Notes: generated by a model from the sequence alone, not told the origin. A DNA stretch of 64,000 bases from GCA-2746605 sp963710615 (GCA_963710615.1 CAVQBF010000026.1:62001-126000); one strand, 5' to 3'; counted from the first letter of the stretch, positions 9,128-18,763 are shown. Program-made: numbers and translations.

Positions 9128-10319
9128 TCTCTACGGTCTTTTTTATATAATTTTTAGAATTTAGGAAATAAAATGAAAATATTAATGCAAAAAATGTAAA
9201 TAACCCACCAGTTAAAAAAGGAAATTGATAACCAATATAATCGTACGCAATACCTCCCCAAAGTGGTCCCAAGACTCTTGCCAATGCAGCTAAGGATTGA
9301 TTCAACCCTAGAATAGTTCCCTGACTTTCTTGATTAACCTCTTTAGAAACAAGACCAAGTAATGTTGGTTGCAGTATTCCAGAGCCAATTGCTAAAAATC
9401 CCCCAATTATGGCTACTCCTAGAAAAGTAATTCCATAAGGAAGTCCCGCCAATCCAATCATCATAAAAAATATCCCAGCAAGAACTAAATTCTCATCCCC
9501 AGTGTACTTTGAGAGTTTACGCAATAATCCACCTTGAACAATGGCTCCAACTACACCAATAACAGTAAAAAGGTACCCAATTTCTTTATCAGTGAAACTA
9601 TAAACCTTAAATCCAAGCAAAGCAAATGTTCCGTAAATATTAGCCATTGAAAAGACAATAACAAAATAAATCAATACAAAATATGCAAGTCTTTTATCTT
9701 TCAGAAGAACTGCGTATGCTTTTGGAGAAAAGACATTAACATTTCTTCTCATATTAGTTTGTTTCTTAACTATTGACTCTTTTAGGAAAAATGTCGCGAA
9801 TAAAAAGGCAAGAAATGAAAAACCGGCAGAAAAATAACCAACTACTTCATAGCCATATTGCGATAAAATCCCGCCTAACATAGGACCAAAAACAAAACCC
9901 AGTCCAAAAGCAGCACCAATCATTCCCATGCCCTTTGTACGCTCTTTTTCGGTAGTTACATCTGCAATGTAGGCTTGAGCAACTGCAATATTACTGCCAC
10001 CAAATCCGGCAAGCATCCTGGAAAAAAGTAAAATTAAAAATGAAGTTGCAAAGCTGAAAACTATATAAGATATTGATGTAATGAGTAATGAAGCTAATAT
10101 TATTGGTCTTCTGCCAACTTTATCTGAATAACTACCTATAATAGGATTAAAAATAAATTGCATAAATGAAAATGAAGCAACAATAATTCCAATCTCAAAA
10201 TCTGTAATTGCTAATTCTTTACTTGCAAATGTTGGCAGAATTGGGATTAATAAGCCAAATCCAAGCAAATCAATAAAGACCGTAATAAATATTATTGAAA
10301 GAGATGCTTTTGTTTTCAT
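9120..10319 (-). CDS. MFS transporter, tetracycline-exporter-like (12 TM)
   Basis: A 399-residue protein with twelve predicted membrane helices. Motif A is visible at the loop between helices 2 and 3 (GSYSDKVGRRP) and the helix-5 motif C region has GAAFGLGFVFGPMLGG, typical of the drug:H+ antiporter-1 (TetA-like) group. Substrate cannot be told from sequence. The ATG directly follows the stop of the CapA-like gene (no spacer) and its 3' end overlaps dus by 8 bp, so the three genes form a tight operon. Confidence 0.85.
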   Translation of the reverse strand: MKTKASLSIIFITVFIDLLGFGLLIPILPTFASKELAITDFEIGIIVASFSFMQFIFNPIIGSYSDKVGRRPIILASLLITSISYIVFSFATSFLILLFSRMLAGFGGSNIAVAQAYIADVTTEKERTKGMGMIGAAFGLGFVFGPMLGGILSQYGYEVVGYFSAGFSFLAFLFATFFLKESIVKKQTNMRRNVNVFSPKAYAVLLKDKRLAYFVLIYFVIVFSMANIYGTFALLGFKVYSFTDKEIGYLFTVIGVVGAIVQGGLLRKLSKYTGDENLVLAGIFFMMIGLAGLPYGITFLGVAIIGGFLAIGSGILQPTLLGLVSKEVNQESQGTILGLNQSLAALARVLGPLWGGIAYDYIGYQFPFLTGGLFTFFALIFSFYFLNSKNYIKKTVENV

Positions 10320-11507
10320 TTAATTAGAATTTATTATTCTATCAATTTTGGGATAATCTGATTTAGATGTTAATTGGTTTACTGTATCATAATACGATTT
10401 GTGCATACTATCAGTATCAGCCTCTGTCATGAAGTCGAAATTATTTGCAATTGTAGAATCACTCGAAGGGATTAAGATATAATCTCTTCCCCTTTTGGTT
10501 TTACCTTTAAATAGCCAGATAGGCAGATAATTTACATTAGAGATGTAAATTGAATCAGTGTAGATATTTTTAGTTATTTCAAAATTCAATACTAGACCGC
10601 CATCACTGTAACGCCACCTTTGATTAGAAATAAAGTTGCCAAGAGAATAAGCTACAAAACCGGTATCCACTCTGCCATCTTTGGTTGGGAATCTTTCAAA
10701 TTGCTGAATAACATGCGGATGAGCACCTAATATTATATCAGCTCCACTGTTTATTGTGCTTTCAACAACATTTTTTTGATAGTCAGATATTTGAGTTTGG
10801 TATTCATAACCAAAATGGAAGTAGACTAAAACCACTTCTGCATTATCTTCCCTTAACCTTTTTATATCATTTTTTATTTTTAATGTATCTATATGTTTTA
10901 CATATTTTTCAGGATTTAAAGAACTTGAATTATAATTTGTCCCATAAGTATAAGCTAAAATACCAAACCTTAATCCGTTTTTCTCATAAATTTTATCAGT
11001 TAAAAAGGAATCAGAGACAGCAGTACCTAACGGATTAATTCCTAAATTTTTTAGAACTTTGTAGGTTCGATCAATACCATCAACACCTTGATCATTAGCA
11101 TGATTATTGGCCGTTGTAATATAATCGAAACCAGTCTTTTTTAATGCCTCAGCTAATGCATTCGGAGTATTAAAAAACGGATATCCAAGATAATTTTTTG
11201 TATCTCCGGCTAAAACGGTTTCCAAATTACCAATCAGTACATCTTTTTCTTTTAGATAATTTCCGACTATACTAAAGACCGGGTTAAAATCAAATGAATC
11301 ACCTTCAACCCAAGCATAATTGTACTGTGTTGAATGACACATTATATCACCAACTGCTGAAAACATTACTGAAATCGTCGAATCAACTTTGTCAATTATA
11401 TTTTTATCAGTTTTTTCTTCAACATCTAGCGTCGGATAATATGGCGTAATTAACCAGTAGATAAAAAATGCTACTATCAAGTAAAAAAGAAAGTGTTTAG
11501 AATTCAT
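10320..11507 (-). CDS. CapA family (poly-gamma-glutamate synthesis-like) metallophosphatase
   Basis: A 395-residue protein with one N-terminal membrane anchor (about residues 5-22). The metallophosphoesterase-like CapA core is evident: AVGDIMCHS near residue 55, GNLETVL, TTANNHANDQG, and VVLVYFHFGYEY followed by ILGAHPHVIQ and YSLGNFISNQ. PgsA/CapA proteins belong to polyglutamate capsule systems, but no CapB/CapC neighbour is present, so that function is not supported. The protein is likely periplasmic and membrane-tethered. First gene of the capA-MFS-dus group. Confidence 0.85.
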   Translation of the reverse strand: MNSKHFLFYLIVAFFIYWLITPYYPTLDVEEKTDKNIIDKVDSTISVMFSAVGDIMCHSTQYNYAWVEGDSFDFNPVFSIVGNYLKEKDVLIGNLETVLAGDTKNYLGYPFFNTPNALAEALKKTGFDYITTANNHANDQGVDGIDRTYKVLKNLGINPLGTAVSDSFLTDKIYEKNGLRFGILAYTYGTNYNSSSLNPEKYVKHIDTLKIKNDIKRLREDNAEVVLVYFHFGYEYQTQISDYQKNVVESTINSGADIILGAHPHVIQQFERFPTKDGRVDTGFVAYSLGNFISNQRWRYSDGGLVLNFEITKNIYTDSIYISNVNYLPIWLFKGKTKRGRDYILIPSSDSTIANNFDFMTEADTDSMHKSYYDTVNQLTSKSDYPKIDRIINSN

Positions 11508-11514
11508 ATTTAAA

Positions 11515-11541
11515 GCAAAAGGCTGCTATAATAACAGCCTT
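11515..11541 (-). terminator. Terminator after the histone H1-like gene
   Basis: Inverted repeat AAAGGCTG / CAGCCTTT (11518-11541) followed on the minus strand by 'TTGCTTT'. It lies between the H1-like gene and the CapA-like gene, both on the minus strand. Confidence 0.6.
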
Positions 11542-11571
11542 TAAATAATTAGAAAAATAATAAATCTATTA

Positions 11572-11757
11572 CTAACCTTTTCTTTCGGCTTTAATATCTT
11601 GAATCTCATTTCTCATATCCTGAGCCATTTTTTTAAGTTCACTTAATGCCTTACGAACTCTAGTTCCAGCAGCAGCTTGACCTTTTACATAAAACTTCTC
11701 AACATCAGCTTCCATTTCCTTTACGAACTCAATAATTTGTGTGTACTTATCACTCAT
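11572..11757 (-). CDS. Histone H1-like (Hc1-type) small protein
   Basis: A 61-residue, highly helical protein. The central segment FYVKGQAAAGTRVRKALSEL matches the short H1/Hc1-like proteins widespread in Bacteroidota, which are thought to bind nucleic acid or act as small nucleoid proteins. It has no Lys/Ala-rich tail, unlike the chlamydial Hc1. Good ribosome-binding sequence (AAAGGAG) upstream and a terminator downstream suggest an independent, well-expressed gene. Confidence 0.75.
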   Translation of the reverse strand: MSDKYTQIIEFVKEMEADVEKFYVKGQAAAGTRVRKALSELKKMAQDMRNEIQDIKAERKG

Positions 11758-11786
11758 TTTATTCTCCTTTTGATATTAGTGATTGT

Positions 11787-13784
11787 TTATTTTGTGTTTT
11801 CTAAAAGTATTTCTGCAATATCTTTTACCGCGACTTCTTCACTTTTTTCAAAATCTTTTACACCATCAGATAGCATGGTCATACAAAAAGGACAAGCTGA
11901 AGCAACAGTATCTGCTCCAGTTTCAAGAGCTTCTTTTGTCCTATCAATATTAATTTTTGTGCCTTCAGTTTCCTCTAAAAACATTCTTCCGCCACCAGCT
12001 CCGCAGCAGAATCCTCTATCTTTATTACGCTGCATCTCAACTAAATTAATTCCATCTATAGAATTTAACGAATTTCTCGGTGAATTGTAAATTTCATTAT
12101 ATCGCCCCAAATAACATGAATCATGATATGTAACTTGGTGTTTTTCATTATTATCCTTCAATTGTAGCTTTCCGTTTTCAAGCAATTCCTCTAAAACTTC
12201 TGTGTGATGATATACTTCAAAGATTCCGCCAAATTGTGGATATTCAACTTTTAGAGAGTTAAAGCAGTGAGGGCAACCGGTTACAATTTTTTGAACTTTA
12301 TACTGGTTCAATGTTTGCACATTTTCCATCATCATCATTTGTGCTAGATATTCGTTACCTAATCTTCTTGCAGTATCACCGTTGCATTTTTCTTCGGTTC
12401 CTAAAATTCTGAAACTAACTCCCGCCTTATTAAATAACTTTACTATTGCTTGAGAAACTTTCTGGTAACGCGAATCGAATGAACCGGCACATCCCACCCA
12501 GAAAAGATATTCACAATCAGAATCTTCAGCCATTGTTTTTACATCCAAACCTTCTGCCCATTTAGCTCTATCTTGGTGATTAAATGCCCATGGTGAAAAG
12601 TTTGTTTCCAGATTTTTAAATACCGCATTTAGTTCATTCGGAAATTCAGATTCCATTAGAACTAAATTCCTTCTCATGTCAACTATTGTATCTAAATGTT
12701 CAATTGTAACTGGACACTCATGGACACAAGCTCCGCAAGTTGTACAAGCCCAAAGTTCTTCCGGCTTAATGTAGTTATGAATTAGTGTTTTTTCGAGAAC
12801 ATTTGTATTATCAGAATTATTTATAAGCAATGGAGCTTTTTCTTCCGTTCGTTTTCTAGTATTGATTATTATTTCTCTCGGTGAAAGTAATTTGCCAGTG
12901 AAATTTGCAGGGCAAGCATCGGAACATCTACCGCATTCTGTGCATGTATATCCATCCAGCATTTGTTTCCAAGATAAATGCTCAATATCCGCAGCACCAA
13001 ATTGTTCAATGCTCTCATCTTCCAAATCAATAGATTTTATTTCAAACTTTTTAATTCCCAGTTTTTCAAAATAAACATTTGGAATTGATGTAAACACATG
13101 CAGATGCTTTGAATATGGAAGAAAGTTCATAAACCCGAAAATTACTAATATGTGGATCCACCAAAATATTTCATAATAAACGTGAGCTGAATTTGGAACA
13201 GAACCATAAAATATTGGTGCTAGATTAGCGGAAATTGGTCGTATTTCCCAATCATTAAGCTGAAAATTATTTGCTGCAACAGAAGAGATATTTTGTCCAA
13301 ACATTGAAAGAACTACAAACATTATTAAAACAAGTACGATTGTAGCATCAATTAAACTCTCTTTACCGTGATCTAGTCTCTTAATATTTTGGAAATATCT
13401 TCTATACAATGCAAATAAAACTGCAAAAAGAACTAGAAGTCCAAAAACATCTTGTGTGATTGTAATTAGAGAAAATATTGGCCCTAAAAATTCAAAAGTG
13501 AAAGATGAATAAAATCCTTGTATTATTGCTTCGAGGACAGCAAATAAAAAAAGCAGAAAACCCCAGAATATTAAAACGTGGACTAATCCAGCAATAGGAT
13601 CACGTAAAATTTTGGTCTGACCAATTGCAACTTTCAGCACATTTTTAATTCTTGTTGGGATGTTATCAAAACGATCTTCTTTTTTACCAACTTGAAGATA
13701 GCTGATAAGTCTTTTAATGTTGAAGCCCAAAAATGTAAATGATGCTATAAAAACAAGAATGAAAACAATATTTTTAATTTCCAT
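11787..13784 (-). CDS. Membrane-bound Fe-S oxidoreductase with CCG domains (HdrD/EMO type)
   Basis: A 665-residue fusion. Residues 1-240 hold about six membrane helices of the NarI-like cytochrome b type, with candidate haem-ligand His69, His201 and His211. A ferredoxin domain follows with two 4Fe-4S motifs (Cys281-Cys291, Cys347-Cys357), then two cysteine-rich CCG domains (WVGCAGSFDSR...; GFCCGAGGGRMF). This architecture matches the Etf:menaquinone oxidoreductases (EMO) that pass electrons from acyl-CoA dehydrogenases via EtfAB into the quinone pool; heterodisulfide-reductase D is the other relative. An acyl-CoA dehydrogenase lies 1.7 kb away, divergently, which supports the EMO reading. No etfAB in the window. 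Confidence 0.82.
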   Translation of the reverse strand: MEIKNIVFILVFIASFTFLGFNIKRLISYLQVGKKEDRFDNIPTRIKNVLKVAIGQTKILRDPIAGLVHVLIFWGFLLFLFAVLEAIIQGFYSSFTFEFLGPIFSLITITQDVFGLLVLFAVLFALYRRYFQNIKRLDHGKESLIDATIVLVLIMFVVLSMFGQNISSVAANNFQLNDWEIRPISANLAPIFYGSVPNSAHVYYEIFWWIHILVIFGFMNFLPYSKHLHVFTSIPNVYFEKLGIKKFEIKSIDLEDESIEQFGAADIEHLSWKQMLDGYTCTECGRCSDACPANFTGKLLSPREIIINTRKRTEEKAPLLINNSDNTNVLEKTLIHNYIKPEELWACTTCGACVHECPVTIEHLDTIVDMRRNLVLMESEFPNELNAVFKNLETNFSPWAFNHQDRAKWAEGLDVKTMAEDSDCEYLFWVGCAGSFDSRYQKVSQAIVKLFNKAGVSFRILGTEEKCNGDTARRLGNEYLAQMMMMENVQTLNQYKVQKIVTGCPHCFNSLKVEYPQFGGIFEVYHHTEVLEELLENGKLQLKDNNEKHQVTYHDSCYLGRYNEIYNSPRNSLNSIDGINLVEMQRNKDRGFCCGAGGGRMFLEETEGTKINIDRTKEALETGADTVASACPFCMTMLSDGVKDFEKSEEVAVKDIAEILLENTK

Positions 13785-13786
13785 GT

Positions 13787-14632
13787 TTAAGTTGTCTCGT
13801 TAAAAGATTTTTGAAGGAAGTTATTTGTCTTTTCTAGAACCATATTAAACGCTTTGGTTGATCCTTCGAAAGGATGTTTAATATCAAAAGTATGACCGGT
13901 TCCGCTAATTTTCAGAAATTCAGTTTTTGCTTTATTTGAAAATGAATATAATAATTCAGCTTCTGCGATTGGAACAGCTAAATCTTGATCACCGTGAATA
14001 ATCAAATAAGGTTTATTTAATCTTTTTAGCGCTTTTTCAATATTTAGTGAATCATAAGCATTTCGTTCTAAGTCAGCTAGCAATACACTATTCAAACGCA
14101 TCATTTGTTTTGTTCGCGTATTAAGAGCTTCAATATAACCTTTTTCTTTCCAATCTTTTTTTTGTCTTTCAGTCCATCTATCAAATTTTGAAATTGCTGA
14201 CCATGTAACCAAAGTACTAACATCATCTAATAAACTTGCAGCAATAATTGAGATTCCGCCGCCTCTACTGTGACCAAGTAAACCAATTTTATTGCCATTT
14301 CTAATTTCACCAAAGAAATCTGTTTTATAAGCTTTAACTATTTCTTTTAGCTCATTAACCTCTTTTGAATAGGTATTGTTAGCAAATTTTTCAAGTTCAT
14401 CAAATTCTGAAATACTTTCTCCAACTCCATTATGAGAAAAATTAAAAGTAATTACAAAATTTCCATGTTCAGCAAAGTAATTAGCCAGATACGGTCCAAA
14501 TCCCCAATCCTTAAAGCCTTTAAAACCATGTACAAAAATTATACAGTTTCCATCTTCTAAATTAGAATTACCGTAAGTGGTGATATTGATTTTATTATTT
14601 TCGGAAGTATTGTAGATATAATTTTGGCTCAT
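13787..14632 (-). CDS. Alpha/beta hydrolase
   Basis: A 281-residue alpha/beta-hydrolase fold protein. The oxyanion strand FVHGFKGFKDWGFGPY, nucleophile elbow GLLGHSRGGG (Ser at about 158), acid HGDQDLAVP and histidine GTGHTF give a complete triad. It lacks a signal peptide, so it is cytoplasmic. Related to the dienelactone-hydrolase/esterase group of unknown substrate. It lies 2 bp upstream of the Fe-S oxidoreductase gene on the same strand, so the two are likely co-transcribed. Confidence 0.8.
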   Translation of the reverse strand: MSQNYIYNTSENNKINITTYGNSNLEDGNCIIFVHGFKGFKDWGFGPYLANYFAEHGNFVITFNFSHNGVGESISEFDELEKFANNTYSKEVNELKEIVKAYKTDFFGEIRNGNKIGLLGHSRGGGISIIAASLLDDVSTLVTWSAISKFDRWTERQKKDWKEKGYIEALNTRTKQMMRLNSVLLADLERNAYDSLNIEKALKRLNKPYLIIHGDQDLAVPIAEAELLYSFSNKAKTEFLKISGTGHTFDIKHPFEGSTKAFNMVLEKTNNFLQKSFNETT

Positions 14633-14706
14633 GAAATTAAATATGCTTATTAATTACAGAAAAGTCAAGAATATGAGCTAAAAATGAATATTTTCGCTAA
14701 CTCAAA

Positions 14707-15198
14707 TTAAAAAGGATTGAAATCTAAATTCCATATGATATAGGATATTTTGTAACTTCCACCAGATTGTTTTTCCCAGATTTGGAAATAAGATCCATAG
14801 TATGCTTTTGGTTTGGGATCATCTTTGGTAGAAACAGACATCCCAAAAGTACCCCTCTCAAAAACATCATCAGCAACCATCCATCTTTTTTCAGGAACTC
14901 CATTAAATGAATGGTATTTTAATCCTTTTTTTCGTTCTTCATTATAAGCATTTGATAATGTTTGCTTCCCTCTAAGTGCAGGTTGAAAATCTGGCATAAT
15001 AACTATATCATCTGCATAATAGTCAATAATACTTGATTTCTTATCCTCCAGTGTGGCAGTCATCATTTTGCTAGAAATCTCATCTAGCTGTTTAACTATT
15101 GAATCCGGTAAATCTTGAGCCATAGAACTCTTTAAGAAGGAAAAACTAAAAATTACAAATAGGAAAACTTTAAGCGATTTTTTAATCAGCATATTCAA
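14707..15198 (-). CDS. Secreted SnoaL/DUF4440-like (NTF2 fold) protein
   Basis: A 163-residue protein with a signal peptide (about residues 1-27, ending SSMAQ). The mature part has the NTF2-like pattern: an N-terminal helix followed by IIDYYADDIVIMPDFQPALRG, then WMVADDVFERGTFGMSV and a terminal YYGSYFQIWEKQ strand, as in DUF4440. Family members are small cone-shaped proteins of varied or unknown function. It stands alone, divergent from the acyl-CoA dehydrogenase gene. Confidence 0.7.
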   Translation of the reverse strand: MNMLIKKSLKVFLFVIFSFSFLKSSMAQDLPDSIVKQLDEISSKMMTATLEDKKSSIIDYYADDIVIMPDFQPALRGKQTLSNAYNEERKKGLKYHSFNGVPEKRWMVADDVFERGTFGMSVSTKDDPKPKAYYGSYFQIWEKQSGGSYKISYIIWNLDFNPF

Positions 15199-15437
15199 CT
15201 CCCATTGTTAATTGAATGATTATTTACAATTGAAGCACATTTGAATAATACGATATAACAAATTAAAAATATTATTTTATAATTCTAAATTAATTCACAA
15301 TAATTCAAAGAACTATTCGAATTTTTCTCTAAAATTTTAATGAAAAATATGTTTGCAGTAAATTCAGCATTACAGATTGCTAAAATTTATATTATACTTG
15401 TATCTGAATTTTTAAGAAATCATAAATACGGAAAATT

Positions 15438-16577
15438 ATGCAAAATAGAGAAGACATTCAGATGCTTAGGGAGATGGTAAGAGAATTTACTGATGCTGAA
15501 ATTAGACCGCTCGCTGCTTCAATTGATAAAAATGAGTTTATTCCAAAAGAACTTATAGATAAACTTGCAGAAGTTGGATTGCTTGGGACTGCATTCCCAG
15601 AAAAATACGGTGGAGGAGGTTTTGGTGATTACGGATTCTGCATTGCACAAGAAGAAGTAACAAGAGCATGCGGTTCCACTGCCACATTAATTGGTGCACA
15701 TCAATCTATTGGGACCAATGCAATTTACTTAGGCGGGTCTGAAGAACTGAAAAACAAATATATGTTCGATTTGACTTCTGGTAAAAAAATTGCAGCATTT
15801 GCGCTGACCGAACCTGAAGCAGGCTCTGATGCATTTAATTTGAAAACAACTGCCAAATTCGATGGAAATAACTGGATAATGAACGGACAAAAATTGTGGA
15901 TTACAAATGGTTCCATTGCGGATGTATATTCAGTATTTGCAAGGACTGAAAAGGGTATAACTGGTTTTGTTGTAGAAAAAGATTTCCCCGGAATTACAGT
16001 CGGCGCCAATGAAGAAAAACTTGGAATTAAAGGAAGTGTGACAAATACTCTTACATTTGAAGATGTAAAAATTCCTCAAGAAAATATTATTGGAATAGAT
16101 GGACGCGGTTTTGCGGTTGCAATGAAAACACTTGATGCAGGAAGAATTGGTATTGGAGCCGCGAGTTTAGGGGCCTCCAAAGAAATGCTTAAGCTCTCAG
16201 TAAATTTTGCTGAGGAAAGAAAGCAGTTTGGAAAATCGATTTCCAAATTTCAAGCAATTCAATTTATGATTGCTGAAATGACAACTAAAATATATGCTAT
16301 GGAAAGCATGTTATATAAAGTAGCACAAAAATATGATGAGGGTAAAGATGTAATGCAAGAAGCTGCTATTGTAAAACTATACTGTTCTGAAGCAGTTTCT
16401 GAAGTTGCCGATATGGCTCTTCAAATTCATGGCGGAATGGGATTCTCCAGAGAATTGCCTATTGAAAGATTTTATCGTGATGCCAGAATTTTGCGTATTT
16501 TTGAAGGTACAAACGAAATTCAAAAGCTAGTTATAAGCAGGAAAACAATTAAAAATAAAGGTGATTGGAAAATTTAA
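15438..16577 (+). CDS. Acyl-CoA dehydrogenase
   Basis: A 379-residue FAD flavoprotein that introduces the alpha-beta double bond into acyl-CoA and gives electrons to EtfAB. Signatures: FALTEPEAGSDAFNLKTTA (FAD site), LWITNGSIAD, RKQFGKSISKFQAIQF, and QIHGGMGFSRELPIERFYRDARILRIFEGTNEI, split here into known blocks; the last contains the catalytic Glu (IFEGTNEI, about residue 363) as in short/branched-chain and butyryl-CoA enzymes. Length is standard. The HisA-like gene begins at its very end. Confidence 0.92.
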   Translation: MQNREDIQMLREMVREFTDAEIRPLAASIDKNEFIPKELIDKLAEVGLLGTAFPEKYGGGGFGDYGFCIAQEEVTRACGSTATLIGAHQSIGTNAIYLGGSEELKNKYMFDLTSGKKIAAFALTEPEAGSDAFNLKTTAKFDGNNWIMNGQKLWITNGSIADVYSVFARTEKGITGFVVEKDFPGITVGANEEKLGIKGSVTNTLTFEDVKIPQENIIGIDGRGFAVAMKTLDAGRIGIGAASLGASKEMLKLSVNFAEERKQFGKSISKFQAIQFMIAEMTTKIYAMESMLYKVAQKYDEGKDVMQEAAIVKLYCSEAVSEVADMALQIHGGMGFSRELPIERFYRDARILRIFEGTNEIQKLVISRKTIKNKGDWKI

Positions 16578-16578
16578 A

Positions 16579-17331
16579 GTGAAAAAGATTTTAGTAATTC
16601 CATCAATTGATATTAAGAATAGAAAAACAGTAAGAGTGGTTCAAGGTATTCCCGAACTTGGATGTAATGCTTATGGTGACGATCCTGTTGAAATGGCAAT
16701 GATCTGGAGAGCAGAAAATGCGAAAGTCATTCATGTTGTAGATTTTGATTCTTCACATGATCATTCCCATAAAAATTTCGATCTGCTCGGAGAAATCTGT
16801 GAATCTGTAATTATTCCGGTAGAATTCGGTGGAGGTATTACAACACTTGAAGATGCAGAAGAAGCATTGGATTTAGGTGCTTTCAGATTAGTTATTGGTT
16901 CTCTTGCCTTTACAAATCCAGATGAGTTTAAAAAAATATTTGAAAAATTTGGGCCTCAAGTAATATCATCAGCAATTGATGTTATTGATAACGAACTTGT
17001 AATTCATGGAAGAAAAATGAAAACCGGAATTAAAGCTGAAGATTTTTCCAAAAAGTTAGTTGAAATGGGAGTAAACAGGTTTATTGTTACTGATGTAAAA
17101 AGAAATGGTATGCTGGATGGACCGAATATTGAGCTATGTAAAAAAATTGCGGATATTACAAATACTAAGGTTACTCTATCAGGAGGAATTAGCAGCTATA
17201 AAGATTTGATAAATGTTCAAAACCATTCAGAGTATGGAATTGACTCAGTTATAATCGGTAGAGCATTATATGAGAATAGATTTTCATGTCAAAAAATTTG
17301 GCGAGTTGCTGAGTCCGGAATATTTGACTAA
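16579..17331 (+). CDS. Divergent HisA-like TIM-barrel protein
   Basis: About 250 residues in the HisA/HisF family. Conserved blocks are IPSIDIKNRKTVR at the N-terminus (Asp of the catalytic pair), AIDVIDNELVIHG, VTDVKRNGMLDGPN (second Asp), LSGGISS and SVIIGRALYE. HisA isomerises ProFAR in histidine synthesis, but here the usual GGGIR motif reads GGGITT and the DLDGA motif reads DFDSS, so it may be a paralogue with another sugar-phosphate substrate. No other his gene is nearby. Start: GTG at 16579 gives the family N-terminus; another in-frame GTG at 16561 would overlap the preceding gene by 17 bp. Confidence 0.7.
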   Translation: MKKILVIPSIDIKNRKTVRVVQGIPELGCNAYGDDPVEMAMIWRAENAKVIHVVDFDSSHDHSHKNFDLLGEICESVIIPVEFGGGITTLEDAEEALDLGAFRLVIGSLAFTNPDEFKKIFEKFGPQVISSAIDVIDNELVIHGRKMKTGIKAEDFSKKLVEMGVNRFIVTDVKRNGMLDGPNIELCKKIADITNTKVTLSGGISSYKDLINVQNHSEYGIDSVIIGRALYENRFSCQKIWRVAESGIFD

Positions 17332-17386
17332 TATCAAATAATTTCTTACAATAGAATATATCTTTAAGAATTTAGGAGATTTCGAA

Positions 17387-17866
17387 ATGGAAAATATTAA
17401 CAAAATATTAGTGCCTATTGATTTTTCAAATTATTCCAAAAATGCTCTTAAATATGCGGTCAATTTTGCTAAAAAATTCAATTCTAAAATTTATCTCGTT
17501 TATGTTGTTGAACCCGTAATTTATCCTTCTGATTTTAGCATGGGACAAGTAACTTTTCCTGTTTCCGACATTGAAATGAATGAAAGAGCTAAAGATGAAC
17601 TGGAAAGTTTGGCTAAAACTGAAATAGGATCTCAATTTGAAGTTGAAACTGTAATTAAAACTGGTAAACCTTTTGTTGAGATTAATGAAACAGCAAGTGA
17701 ACTTGATATTGACTTAATTATCATAGCAACTCACGGTCATACCGGGATGGAGCATCTATTATTCGGCAGCACAGCTGAAAAAGTTGTTAGAAAAGCACCC
17801 TGCCCTGTTCTTACTTTACGTGAACCGGTAAAGGGATTTAAATTTAACAATCAAACGAAAGTCTAG
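17387..17866 (+). CDS. Universal stress protein (UspA family)
   Basis: A 159-residue single Usp domain. KILVPIDFSNYSKNAL at the N-terminus and IIATHGHTGMEHLLFGSTAEKVVR near the C-terminus form the G-2x-G-9x-G-[ST] ATP-binding signature, so this is an ATP-binding type. Ends CPVLTLREP as usual. A GGAG site precedes the ATG. It is followed 3 bp later by the SMP-30-like gene. Confidence 0.92.
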   Translation: MENINKILVPIDFSNYSKNALKYAVNFAKKFNSKIYLVYVVEPVIYPSDFSMGQVTFPVSDIEMNERAKDELESLAKTEIGSQFEVETVIKTGKPFVEINETASELDIDLIIIATHGHTGMEHLLFGSTAEKVVRKAPCPVLTLREPVKGFKFNNQTKV

Positions 17867-17869
17867 AAT

Positions 17870-18763
17870 ATGATTAAAAATATTTTCATCTTATTATTAA
17901 TATTTTCCTCTTTCTCTTATCCACAAGATGAAATCACTTTTACTGACTGGGAACTTGTAGCGGATAATCAAAATTTTCCAGAGGGAATTACCTTTGATGG
18001 TAAATCTAATTTATATTCCTCAAATTGTTATGGTGGATGGATTACAAAAATCTCCAATAATTATGTTGATACTTTTTTAGTTGCATCTGAGTCCACATTT
18101 AGTAAAACAAACGGATTATTTGCACTTGGTGACGGTTCTATTATTGCCACTGATTATGGGAACGGATCAATTCTAATAATTGATTTTGAGGGTAATGTTA
18201 AAAAGTTAATTTCGGAATTTGAGGGTGAGCCGTTAAATCGCCCGAATGATTTAACCATAGACAAAACAGGCAATCTTTTTTTTACCGATCCAAAATCTTA
18301 TGGTAAAGATAAATTGGACGGAAGGATTTTTTATTATGATTTTGATCAAGACACACTTTTATTAGTGCAAACTGAACTTGCTTTCCCTAATGGAATTGGA
18401 ATTTCTCCAATTGATGGAAGATTATACGTTTGTGAATCTGCTAAAAACCGGATATTAAGCTTTAAAATAAATGAAAATGGAAAACTTGGAAATAAAAAAG
18501 TTTTTGTTGAACTACCAGGAGGTGATCCTGATGGTTTTAATTTTGACGTTGAAGGGAATTTATATGTGGCACATTTTGGTGGCGGGAATTTATTTGTTAT
18601 CTCCCCTGATGGCACAATCCTTAAAACCGTCAAAACGCCGGGACTAAAACCGACAAATGTTGAGTTTGCAGGTGATGATAAAAAAACACTTTATCTTACT
18701 GAAGTTGAAACTAACTCAATTTATAGATGCAGAGTAGGTATTGCAGGACATTCATTCTTTTAA
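17870..18763 (+). CDS. SMP-30/gluconolactonase-like secreted beta-propeller
   Basis: A 297-residue protein with a signal peptide (about residues 1-18, ending SYP). The mature part is a six-bladed propeller of the SMP-30/gluconolactonase/LRE type: FPEGITFDGKSNLY, RPNDLTIDKTGNLFFTDP (with the metal-binding Asn-Asp), FPNGIGISPIDGRLYVCES and GGDPDGFNFDVEGNLYVAHFGGG. Family enzymes hydrolyse lactones using a bound divalent metal; the substrate is unknown. Likely co-transcribed with the upstream stress protein. Confidence 0.85.
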   Translation: MIKNIFILLLIFSSFSYPQDEITFTDWELVADNQNFPEGITFDGKSNLYSSNCYGGWITKISNNYVDTFLVASESTFSKTNGLFALGDGSIIATDYGNGSILIIDFEGNVKKLISEFEGEPLNRPNDLTIDKTGNLFFTDPKSYGKDKLDGRIFYYDFDQDTLLLVQTELAFPNGIGISPIDGRLYVCESAKNRILSFKINENGKLGNKKVFVELPGGDPDGFNFDVEGNLYVAHFGGGNLFVISPDGTILKTVKTPGLKPTNVEFAGDDKKTLYLTEVETNSIYRCRVGIAGHSFF

